Assembly: GCA_039654915.1 (NCBI GenBank)
Contig: CM077600.1
Span: 73,107,992 to 73,171,991 of the forward strand
DNA from: Aquilaria yunnanensis
Taxonomy: Eukaryota; Streptophyta; Magnoliopsida; Malvales; Thymelaeaceae
Direction: 5' to 3'
DNA length: 64,000 nt
The translations under genes and the position numbers were made by a program. The notes under the pieces were generated by a model. The model was not told the DNA's origin. It ran no database searches and was given only the letters and a program-made list of their open reading frames with translations. Shown here piece after piece: positions 46,088 through 56,064 of the stretch; the first letter of the stretch is position 1, and every line of letters begins with the position of its first letter.

Positions 46088-47678
46088 TGTTGGAATTCTT
46101 GGCGCACCAAGATCCTTTTAAGATAGGATTTGAGCTCGTTGAGCTAACTATAGCTTGAAAAGGTATCTAAGGCAGCTAGAAGTAGCTCCCCTTAGCTCAA
46201 GTCAGCTCACTTCAGCTATAAGTAGCTCAAAGTAGCTGGACTTCAGCTCAAGTTAACTCAAGTCAGCTCAAGTCAGCTCACTTCAGCTTATGGTAGCTGA
46301 ATGTAGCTGGACTTCAGCTCAAGTTAGCTCAAGTCAGCTCAAGTCAGCTCACTTCAGCTTATGGTAGCTGAATGTAGCTGGACTTCAGCTCAAGTCAGCT
46401 CACTTTAGCTTATGGTAGCTGAATGTAGCTGGACTTCAGCTCAAGTTAGCTCAAGTAAGCTCAAGTCAGCTCACTTCAGCTTATGGTAGCTGAATGTAGC
46501 TGGACTTCAGCTCAAGTCAGCTCACTTCAGCTTTTGGTAGCTGAGTGTAGCTGGACTTCAGTTTACTTCAGCTGAAAGCAGCTAACTCCAGCTCAAGGTC
46601 AGTTCTTGGAGCTGGACCTTAGTTCATGGTGCTAGGTTGGAGCTCAAAGGAGCTCAATGGTGCATAAGTAGCATATTGAGCTAGCTTTGTGCCAGCTCAC
46701 CTTGTTTTTTAGCTCAAAACCACCAAGAGACACATCTTTTGTGTAAAGGTATGTCTCTTCATCAAAAGAAATAACTCTTGGCTAAAAGAACATGTCCTTT
46801 CATCCAAAGGAAGTGTTCCTTGGGTGAATGGACATGTATATTCGGCCATAGGGTGCTTATAGCACCAAGAGTGATGTCCTTTGACTTTAAAGGACATGTA
46901 TGTTCGGCCATGGAGGTGGTTGAGGTGGTTATTGCACCAAATGTGATGTCCTTTAGACTTAAAAGACATGTATTTTCGCCCATAAGGTAGTTATGGGTGG
47001 TTATAGGCCAAAGGAAGTGTTCCTTGACTTAAAAGACATGTATTTTCGCCCATAAGGTAGTTATGGGTGGTTATAGGCCAAAGGAAGTGTTCTTTGGCTA
47101 AAAGACATGTATTTTCGCCACCATACATGACCCTTAGCCAAAGGAAGTGTTCTTTGGCTTAAAGGACACCTTTCTTGGTGTAAAGGTGTGCCTTTTGGTC
47201 ATCTATAAATAGCCTTTAGTGGCTGGCCATTGAGGGTACGAATTTTACACTCAATTTGCACCATTTTTCTTGAGAGAAAAATTCCTCCTTTCATTCCTTT
47301 AAAGAGCCGAAATATTAGACACTTTCTTAGAGCATTGTGGGTGGAATTACATTGAGATTCTTCATCTCAATTCAAGCCTCAAGGCGTATCTCTAAGATCA
47401 AGTCCTTCCTTTTCCTTTTCGGCACAAGACTATCAAAAAGGAAGGTACGCATCCTTTCTTGCTTTAGTAGCATGCTAAGGATTTAAGTTTTATGAATGAT
47501 CTTAGTGGCATGCTAAGTTTGTTTGACTGGATAAGTATGTCTATATTCATGTTGAACTCAAATAGCATGCTAGATATTGTTTTTTGAGACAATATGTATG
47601 GAAAACTTATATGCATGTGGCATATACACAAATGAATAACATAAGAGTATGTTATTATTGAGATCCTGAAAATCTTCA
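46088..47678 (+). repeat. Copia II 3' LTR
   Basis: 1,591 bp, 51 bp longer than the 5' LTR because of one extra AGCT-array unit near 46,385-46,440. A single T/C difference was seen elsewhere (CTTCAGTTG against CTTCAGCTG). The TATA box is at 47,204-47,211. Confidence 0.95.
46190..46610 (+). repeat. AGCT-rich tandem array in copia II LTR
   Basis: A unit of about 51 bp built from CAGCTCACTTCAGC, GGTAGCTGAATGTAGCTGG and ACTTCAGCTCAAGT pieces repeats with variation. AGCT recurs about every 10 bp. The array is one unit shorter in the 5' LTR (39,040-39,400). It lies in U3 upstream of the TATA box, where enhancer repeats are often found. Function is not shown by sequence. Confidence 0.85.
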
Positions 47679-48060
47679 TTCCATACATTAGTTTGCCTCC
47701 GATGTTCATGTATGAGTAATGTACTCTAGATTCGCTATTGGGTGTGAGGATAGTCTACTTTTGCTTGGATGTTCACGTGTGGTTAATTATGTGTAGTTAA
47801 CGACATAAATGCTTTGTATGCTTTGACAATTTTGATGTTAGGTTTTAATGAATTGCCATGGGATTATTTTGAGTATCATTTCCTTATTTTATTGATCCAG
47901 TCAAACCACATTCTCCTGCATGACTACATAGTAGGATTAATTAACTAGAAGCATAAAGGTTTTAACTGGTGTGCACGTAATCAATTAGCCAATTACAACT
48001 AGTGTGAGACAAGTTCCCATATGCTTCCTGGGTATGCACATGAGGGGCCATGTCAAATGT

Positions 48061-49084
48061 TGCCAGAGATAGTTTTGATGATTGACATCATTTTATAAGT
48101 GCTGGATCGAAGATTTCTTGGAGAAGAAATTTAGCCATTGATCATTTTTTTTAGTTTTCTTTTGATTCTTTGGTCTTTATTTTACGGCATTATGAGCTAA
48201 ACTTTTCCTACTCATACTTAAAGTAGATGAACCCTAGAATGATTTTGTGTTTGTGATTATTTCTAGTTTAGTACAATTATGTGTTTTTCTTGCAATTTAT
48301 CCAATGTTCTTTATTGCGTTGATCAATAGCAGCTAGCCTGTTAATTCAATGTGAGATGATGAACATGCGTTAAGTAATATCTGGTATGTTTGTTGTGGAT
48401 CACCGCTAGATAAAAGGGATACCATCGTAACTGCAAGTAATAGGTGCAATATAATACCTTCAGATTAAAGCGAAACCTAGTAGTGCATTATACAACTTGT
48501 AATGCACTATTAGGAAGCACGGTAGGACTAGATACCCTACTGGTGACTTAAGATTACGGTTAGTATAACGGGAATAATAAGTAGTTAATCTAAATTAGGT
48601 AGTACTCCACGGTTCAAGTTAATCACAATCTTATTAAACCAAAGTAAAATCTAAATTAGGTAGTACTCCATGGTTCAAGTTAATCAAAATCTTGTTAAAC
48701 CAAAGTAAAAGCAACATAAGGGAAGTTCTAAGGGGATTTGATTCTAAGTGTGAGGTTTTCTATTGTTGATTGTTTTAATTGTTTCTTGCTACCATTTGTT
48801 AGTTAGTAGTTTAATTTACTGAATCAGTTTAGTTTAGTTTAGTTAATTCATAGCAGTTAGTTAAACAATTCATCTTAATTGACGGTTAGATAATAGAAAA
48901 TGGTTGAGTATGGTAGACAGTCTCCGTTCTTAGGAAAACCGATTTTGGTACTTGTCATTGTTATACTTTAATGATAAGTGCAATTGCCTGTTAACTCACA
49001 TGTTTATTTGAGTATAGAAAGATTTGATGTATCCACACTATTTACTAGTGGAGTGGGAAAGTTTTGTTGTGAACAACAAACACA
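48061..49084 (+). repeat. Athila 3' LTR, right part
   Basis: Resumes after the nested block. About 48,245-49,084 aligns with 7,345-8,104 of the 5' LTR. A short internal duplication (48,590-48,700) repeats the 'CTAAATTAGGTAGTACTCC' block. The element ends at ACACA (49,084), followed by LINE sequence. Confidence 0.75.
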
Positions 49085-49172
49085 TTAGTCCTACTTGCCC
49101 ACCAGCTTGCTTCCTCCGTTCTTTCTTAATCTTGTATTGTATTTCTGATTACAAAAAGAAAAAAAAAAAAGA
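49085..49172 (+). mobile_element. LINE 3' terminus and poly(A) tail
   Basis: Sequence after the Athila 3' LTR encodes a short LINE-like C-terminus (LAHQLASSVLS then stop). It is followed by a short 3' UTR and an A-rich tail interrupted by single G residues at about 49,148-49,172. It fits directly behind the RNase H segment that ends at 6,987, so it is the displaced end of the same LINE. Confidence 0.7.
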
Positions 49173-49194
49173 ACACTAGTCACTCTTAGGTAGC

Positions 49195-49745
49195 AAATTG
49201 GGTAAATGGTACCAATGGTCATAAACTTTTAATTCACATTATAAATCGGTCTCAAACCTCCATTTCATTGTGAGTTGGTCCAAATCTTGATAATTTATTG
49301 TATATTGGTCTTTAGTCCTAGCCAAACACAAAAACTTAATTTATAGAGAAAAAAAATTGATAGTTTAAATTATTCATTAAACATATGAGAAAATTATGGC
49401 ACAGTTTGAACTTATTGAAAGGCAACTATCGAACAGTTTAAATTCATTAATCCTTATGAATTATCTAACATTAACTTTTTAAGTTCTAATTTAAACTGTT
49501 CGAAAAATTGTCTTTTTATAAATTCAAATTGTGTAATAATTTTCTATCATTCAATGGAAAATTTAAACTGACAATTCAAACTATCAGCTTTTATTCTTTG
49601 TGAATCAAATTTTTGTGTTTGTCCAAAGTTAAAGACCAATATATAATGAATTGTAAAGGATTTGGACCAATTTATAATGAGAATTAAAAGCTTGAGACAA
49701 GCGGTGCTTTTTACATGTTGCAAATTGACCACTAAGCAAAGATTA
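49195..49745. mobile_element. Foldback/long-TIR MITE
   Basis: Outer arms at about 49,215-49,340 and 49,600-49,720 are inverted repeats (shared TTTTAATTCACATTATAAAT-like and ATATTGGTCTTTA blocks). A second pair of arms (49,388-49,446 and 49,489-49,548, with AACAGTTTAAATT against AATTTAAACTGTT) nests inside. Almost the whole segment can fold back. It has no coding capacity and is probably a Mutator-type MITE, but no TSD was established. Confidence 0.65.
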
Positions 49746-50181
49746 TAAACCATGGTGATCGAACAGTTAGCCACAAATCTGTTGCCATAACTTTCATAGC
49801 GACCAATTTGCAATCGCTTGCACGTTTGTGGAAATTAATCTCTCTTGTATATTTATAAAAATAATGGTAGCTATTTATGTCCATGCGATGGATGGATCAT
49901 AGGCTTCACCACGATTGAATCAGAATTATGTACAAGAAAAAGTCTCAACATCGAAAGTGATCAACCAAATGTTTAAACACCTAAACAATATTTCGCTTTT
50001 GGTACCTAATTGAAGTCAGTTAAATCGTTGTAACATGTAATCGGAAAACGAAAAATAACAAAAAACAATTGAGCCCTTAATCATTTTCAGTCCAAATTAG
50101 TAACCCCAGCAACTTAATTCTTGTTACAACTCGCATGCTGGTGCAAAGAGAGAACGGAAAGGTCACAAACATGAAGTGTTG
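49746..50181. other. Intergenic; downstream flank of pectate lyase gene
   Basis: No protein-coding similarity or repeat is seen. The 3' UTR of the pectate lyase gene presumably lies at the right end on the minus strand. No exact polyadenylation site can be assigned. Confidence 0.5.
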
Positions 50182-50578
50182 TTATAACCAAGAGGCTAAG
50201 GGTAAATTGCACATAAAGATTGTACAGGCCATTAGGAACGATAATAAAACAGGTAGAGGAGTTGGTTTGTCGCACCCAGACCCGTCATCAGCGTAGTCAT
50301 CATCATATGGGCCACCGTTGGGTCCAGAATTCCACTTTCCTAGATTGTTGTCCCTGTCCATTAACGTTGACCAAACATGTAAACAATTAAAGCCCAGAAT
50401 TAGATTGGGCCTACCTAAAGCCCATAAGCACTTAAATTAAAAAAATTGTTTTTTTTTTTACGTTTTGAATTTTTTTCCATTAATACAAAAAATCAGTCTA
50501 TCGAAATACCTTTTTCTGCTTTATCCATTAATACAAAAAATCAGTCTATCGAAATACCTTTTTCTGCTTTACTTTCAA

Positions 50579-50609
<31 letters not shown>

Positions 50610-53600
50610 AAACAAGAAAACTTTAATTTTGTCAAGAGCCATGATTGATCATAAACATATTTTAGGGTTATTTTCTAATTCTATGACATTGCAATTGTTT
50701 GCTTACTAATCAATTGACCGCATTAAATATTTAGAGGAATGAATAAATATTTTCAAGATAGAATGCGAAAATTATAAAGGAGCTAAAATTTTTCCTTTAA
50801 AATATTGATAAAAAAGTGTTGAATATGTAATTAGAATGATTTGATGGACATGATAATACATTACGTGTTCTCATGTTACAGTGATCATCCAATTAGTACA
50901 TGTCTCTAACAATTTATAAAAGCCTGTATGGATTAGATGCACAAGAAATGCATGAACAAAAAGTCGTCATATAATAATTCATTCCAAAGAAATAAAAAGT
51001 GTACCTGCCACCAACTCCAAGAACACCAGAGTGCACGGTGAGTTGGTCGATCAGAGCAGCAGACTTGGGCTCAACACTAAAAGCCTTTTCATACTTGACC
51101 TCAACTCCTTGCCCAGATGTTACAAAGAATGCTCCATTAACCATTATGTCCCCCTCTGATCTCCAATTCCAATTCTTCCCCTCTCCCTCTGCTGTCTCCA
51201 ATCTTTTTGTTACCTGCTCCAATTTTGATCCCCAGCTTTACTTTCTTGCATTTTCACCACACAATAAAGATTCCGAACAAAGTAATTAATGAAACTAAAA
51301 GGGAAACATATAGAGTAATGGTATTAGTCGTGGAGGACTCTCAATCAAGCAGTATTAGGACCCTCTGAATTTTGTGAGTTTCACGTCGATCAATAGTTTA
51401 TGATGATTGACGATCATCACGAACCGTCACCTAAGCACAACTCAAATTAGAAATTGCAACTTAAAATTAAATTTAACTGGATGGTGACCAACTCTAAAAG
51501 TAGTAGCCCCTAGCTCCATGATGCCTATTTGCTTTCACTCTCCAAGGTGTGGACAAATGAAAGAGTACCCCACCTTGGAAAAGCTCTTAATTTGCGGTAA
51601 TTAGGCTTCATTTTCTACACAATCATGTTCTTTAGTACCTAGTGGTTCAATATTTCTTTGGCTATTTTCCCTATGTGCTCTTTTTCGCTTTAGTTTTCCC
51701 TCTCATCGTTTCATTATTTATTTTTTGAAAAACAATTACTTATCTCACACAGCAAGTAAAGACCAAAAAGTTTGTGGGCACACCAGAACGTAATTAAAAT
51801 GATACAACAATTACTAAATCAGTATTAATAAAAAAAAACAAAAAAAAAGTTGGAGACATGCTATTTGAAAACTGTTTTCACCTAATCCTAGTTATTACAT
51901 GAACTGGTTAACGATGTTAAATTTGGATTAATATTATTTGCGTCAACAGTGAATTTTTTTTACGCAAACACTTTCTTATGAAAATAAATCATGAATTAGC
52001 TAAAGATCTGAAATTAACTAGCTTTTGTATAATAGATGAAATTGTTTCCCTTGCGTAGAAAAATTATCCGTAAATTAAAGTGAATGGTTATAGAAGAAAA
52101 ACATATCAAAAAAAAAAAAAAAAGAGGAAGAAAAGAGAATAATAAGCCTACCTCCTTGGCACCACGGTCGGAAGGGGCCGTATAGCGATTGCCCTGGCTA
52201 TTAATAGTGGGGTTGCCGCTGCCGCCGATGGCGTACATCTCCCACCGGGTGAAGTCGTTGTTGACGACGTGGATGTAGCCGCGGCGGCAGCGGGGCATGC
52301 GCTGGACCAACTTCTCGCCGAAGTGGTTGAAGGCGATGGTCACCTGCATGCCGGAGTCGGGCTCGTAGTCGTCACTGTGGCCCAGCAACATCACCTCGTT
52401 GTGGTGCGAGAAGAAGTTGTTGGATATGGTGATCCCGGTCGACCCCATCACAGCGTCGATCAGGCCATCCCTGCAATGGGACAGCGAGCAGTGGTCGATC
52501 CAGATGTCTTTCGAGCCGAAAATCGAGATGCCATCGCCGTCCGATAGCGTTCGCCACCCGTAGTGGCTCGGGCTTGACCTCACGTTGGTGTTGCCTGTTA
52601 AAGGAAGGCATTTCATTGGCAATAAATGGCCGCATGCGTATATTAACCAAAATTTTTTTAATAGTATCAAATCTTTACAACGTTTACATATTTAATAAAT
52701 TAATTTACTGTACTATATTTCAAACTATTATTTCACTATTTACTTTTTTCAATTTTCTCAATGTAAAAAAATCAATGATAAAAGTAAAAACTACACATAA
52801 CAATTGCCCAATTTCTAAATTTTTGTACCAAATTAAATAAATATGAGAGAGATGAAGTATTAAATTAGTGTCACAAATGAAATCAAGTGAGATAGTTAAC
52901 TTTTTACCTCTTACTAAGCATTTGCTACGTAACTTTTAGTATGCTTAACATTTTTCATGTATTCGCCTTTTAATAACTTTGTTATTACAATGCATAGGGC
53001 TTGAATTGTGAAGCCTAAATAGTTTGTTCATCCAGGAATATCGATATATTGGAATACCTATGTTTTTGGGGCATCCTCAATTATGCGAGTATAATTAAGT
53101 TGTCCAAAGAAAAAAAAGAGAATGGGTTCTACATCATTTTATATGAAAATTTTAACAAATTTAGATATGAAAGCCAAAAGAATCCAAATCCAGCAAACAT
53201 TAAAGTTAATTAGAAAATCTAGAAAAGACAAATAAAATTGGCCATAGGCGACAGAATGGATCAGTATAACAAAGGAATCCGAGGTGGAAATATTTTTGTG
53301 TATACGAAGTCACCCAGGAGGACCCGCAGCTGAAGAAGCTTTGAAAAACAAGCTTCAATTATTCCTATTATTAACAGAGATAACGGGCACCTTTTTACCA
53401 TAAAAGCCCTCAAATAAGTTAAATATCTACAAATCCCCTCCAATTAGTCAATTCTTTACAATATCGTACCTTTGGAACGTTAGATCAAAATCAAATGGAG
53501 TAACTTGAAAAAAAGTTACCTGATTGCACACAATGGTGAATGTGAATGTTGTGAATAATAACATTGCTGATATATTGCAAAGTGATGCATCCACCACCAG

Positions 53601-54710
53601 TAATGTGGACATTAGCCCCACGTCCATCAAGAGTCTTGTAGCTGTTAAATATGAGCTCCTCCTTGAGCTTAATGAGCATGTTACTTGGGAACACAATCCA
53701 CAGCGGCTCCTCCTGGATCACGGCATACCGGAGTGTCCCGGGCCTAGGGCTCACCGCATCATCATCAGATGAGTCGGTCACAACATAGTATTCCCCGCCT
53801 TTGCCACCGAGGGCGTACTGGCCGAACCCTATTGCACAATCCGCCAGCTTTTGGCGATTGTTAGGCCAGTTGGGGTCACATTTCCAGCAGTCGTCTATAG
53901 GGTTGCCAGTAAGGCAAGACGACACCGTTTCGTCCTCTTGGGTGGTCTCTAGGGCTTGTCTTCTTGACACGGAGGAATTTACTCTCCTGCCATTGTTTAT
54001 AACAGTTGGATAATTTGGATCTTATAGGAACTTCTGAATGTGCACCAACTGGCCAATCTTGGTAGGGCAAAAAGCAAAGAAAATTGTACAGAACTATTGA
54101 ACTAACATAATTAAAGTTAAGTAAGAAAAAAGGCAAAAGGAGAAAAACAGAGAAATAAGGCAGGGGAAATTTGAAAACTTTTAGAAAAACTCTTTCACTA
54201 TCATTTTCTTTTGCTTCCAAAATAAAATAAAATAACAAAAAGAGCATGTAAAACGGGAAAAAAAAAATCATCTTTCTTGGAGTTGTTCAGATTAAAATGT
54301 CATGGATCCTTGTTAAAGATTGAAAAACATAAAACCCACAAGAGAAGTCATGAAAATCATCTTCATGAGCAAGGAAGCAGAAAAACCGAAAAGACACTTC
54401 AATGGCTGAAAAAGAGAGGCCAACAGAACGAAAAACAACCAGGAAAGAGTCAATATTCCCTCTGTTGCTTATCAAAAGTCCCAGAAAAGAAACATGAGAA
54501 CCCGATAAAGAAGAACAAAAAGAACAGAGCATTTATGGTGAATCTTTGGAGACGAAGCAAGACAGGAGCCACATTGTACCTTAGAACATCTTGAGCAACA
54601 TGTCCTGGGTTGGGATGTGGGGTTGGGAAAGTGAAGTTTGAAATTGCATGGACAAGTGGAGAGGCCAAAACCAGAAGGAGGAAAAGCACAATGCAGATCC
54701 TCTTCACCAT
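50182..54710 (-). CDS. Pectate lyase (PL1, PMR6-like), five exons
   Basis: Minus-strand exons: 54,580-54,710, 53,520-53,986, 52,152-52,594, 51,005-51,213 and 50,182-50,353. All introns are GT-AG, the phases agree, and the total is 1,422 nt (473 residues plus TAA). Pectate lyases cleave de-esterified pectin in the cell wall by calcium-dependent beta-elimination. Residues 1-22 form a signal peptide ([14 protein letters not shown]). [17 protein letters not shown] starts at residue 68. The PL1 core includes [28 protein letters not shown] (from 231), [10 protein letters not shown] and QRMPRCRRG (R298, R301). The C-terminus is not the usual short tail but a DDGSGCDKP stretch followed by about 25 mostly hydrophobic residues, suggesting a GPI-anchor signal as in PMR6-type lyases. 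The ATG at 54,708-54,710 is the only one giving a signal peptide. It appears intact and functional. Confidence 0.93.
50477..50604. repeat. 48-bp tandem duplication and (AAT)n microsatellite in intron 4
   Basis: The unit starting CCATTAATACAAAAAATCAG at 50,477 repeats exactly at 50,525. A (TAA)n run of about 25 bp follows at 50,579-50,604. Both lie in the last intron of the pectate lyase gene, away from its splice sites. Confidence 0.9.
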
Positions 54711-56064
54711 TTTTGGGTGACAAGTGAAGTTGGATTGTGTGATTTTAGAGGTTGGTGAGAAGCACGTTTCTGGAGAAATGAAGAGTGGAAGCCAATAGTG
54801 TTTCTCAATTTTCTCTCTCCATAGAGAGACTTGGGAGGATAAACATGTTCACCTTTTGGCTTGATTTACAATCATGTCCTCCATAGAGGACTGATGGAAG
54901 AGTGCTCCGTTACAGCCAAGACAACGGACTGATTGAGTCAAAAGAAAAAAGATGATTTCTAATTTTCTATTTTGTTATCTCCTTTCTTTTTTTTTTTTTT
55001 CAAAAAGTAATTAAATCCTGGGCTCTTGGTGCTTCCTGTTCCCTGTGGTTAACATGTCATTTATAAACATTCTTCTCAAGTTACTATATTAACAGAATTC
55101 TTTCAAAAGAAAATGTGCAAAAATGTGTTAGCCGGGATGGATAATGGGTAATCCATTTTCTCCATGGATGTCATTTTTTTAAAATTGGAGGTCTAATGGT
55201 ACACAACGTTCCTCAACCCCTATCATCCTGTGAAATGGAGATTTCTTAGAACCTTAATTTTGTCATCCATTTCTTCGGTTTCATAACTGTTTCAGAACTT
55301 TAAATACCACAATTTTGCTTGCTCTGATCCCTGCAGATTCAAAACTTATCATTTCTTCTCCTAACTTGGGGTCCAATAGTTTCCTGTTGAAACTTGAAAA
55401 TAGAGCTGGGTTAATAGCATTCGCAAGTATTAGGGTTCAATTTATGTTAAGCCTACGTGGCTTGAAACCTTTTGGCTATGTGCCAAACTGCGTCTCCGCT
55501 GTCGCGACGTTTTGCCAAATTAACGAAGTCCATAAATAAATGACCAAGATACGTAGTTTTGGATTGGTCAGGGATCCGATTGAAACATTTCAAGGTTCGA
55601 GACTAAAATCGAGCGAAAATATAAGTTGCGGAGGTCGGTGCATTTTGCCATTACAGAATGAGTATTGTGTGTGTGGCTTGGGGTGGCTTGGGTAGGAGTT
55701 TTGTATAGATTCTCCCGGCAAATACGCTTTAGAAATACCGCATCTTTTCATAAAAAGGAGGCAATTTCCAAAAAGGAGCAGATTGGTTTATAAAAAACAA
55801 AAAGGAAATTGCTTCTATATTCATCATATCTTTAAAAGATAATAACTACTTCTATGTCCTAATCAAGCTCCAATCTTCAATAGGACTCTCACAGAAGCAA
55901 GTGAAACAGAAAGCAGAGATTGCAGCAGACCCAAACCATACTCTATAGGGCTTTGATATTTCCTCAGCCAACGCTTTAATATCCACAAATTGGAATTAAT
56001 ATTTAGCCGGAATGTGACATGAACGCTTCGGAATGGCATCCTTTATATTCTAACTTTTATGGTT
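54711..56064. other. Upstream region of pectate lyase gene; no other gene
   Basis: The minus-strand promoter and 5' UTR should lie just above 54,710. A CT/GA-rich stretch (about 54,820-54,835, CTCTCTCCATAGAGAGA) is present, but no TATA box can be assigned confidently. A 74-codon plus-strand open frame at 55,315 has no recognisable similarity and is not called. Confidence 0.45.

Larger units (their letters stand above)
38936..47678 (+). mobile_element. Copia II: complete, very young Ty1/copia element
   Basis: 8,743 bp with perfect TTCCA duplications at 38,931-38,935 and 47,679-47,683. LTRs begin TGTTGGAATTC and end AATCTTCA. Apart from one 51-bp repeat unit, only one base difference was seen between them. 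PBS, a single open gag-pol frame and a polypurine tract are all present, so the element may be autonomous. It lies 23 bp of original LTR A sequence away from copia I. Confidence 0.95.
13383..48055 (+). mobile_element. Solo LTR A, Tekay-like, in four pieces
   Basis: Pieces are 13,383-14,767, 17,713-18,746, 38,913-38,935 and 47,684-48,055, about 2.8 kb in total. It starts TGTTATAGCCC and ends CCATGTCA, parallel to the Tekay LTR of this window (TGTTACGGCCC to CGTGTCA). Its last 400 bp align with that LTR's end (a shared 'TTTGCCTCC' block, 'AGCCAATTACAA' and 'GTGAGACAA'). Flanking AATGC/AATGT is a five-base TSD with one change. No PBS or internal region remains, so it looks like a solo LTR formed by LTR-LTR recombination. 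Three later elements landed in it. Confidence 0.75.
6988..49084 (+). mobile_element. Athila-type Ty3 retrotransposon, deleted and split
   Basis: The 5' LTR is 6,988-8,104 and the 3' LTR is 12,979-13,382 plus 48,061-49,084. The internal region (8,105-12,978) has a tRNA-Asp-type PBS, a decayed Athila gag, no recognisable pol, the post-pol 'GGAGGCAACC' motif near 9,750, an env-like ORF trace and a polypurine tract. CATTA occurs at 6,985-6,989 and 49,083-49,087 and may be the TSD, but the terminal LTR bases have decayed so this is tentative. The copy is non-autonomous and old, judged by poor LTR-LTR similarity. Confidence 0.75.
1400..49172 (+). mobile_element. Decayed plant LINE, outermost layer of the nest
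   Basis: The left part (about 1,400-6,987) encodes, in order, remnants of a DUF4283/zinc-knuckle ORF1, an apurinic endonuclease, reverse transcriptase and a terminal RNase H-like segment. The right part is only 49,085-49,172 and ends in a poly(A)-rich tail. The roughly 42 kb between is an Athila element with its own nested insertions. Frames are full of stops and shifts, so this is an old dead copy. The exact 5' end and the LINE's own target-site duplication were not found. Confidence 0.75.

Noticed and set aside
52269..52547. 92-codon plus-strand open frame opposite pectate lyase exon 3
   Set aside because: Antisense shadow of GC-rich coding sequence.
55315..55539. 74-codon open frame upstream of the pectate lyase gene
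   Set aside because: No recognisable motif, homologue, or splice or promoter context. Length is expected by chance.
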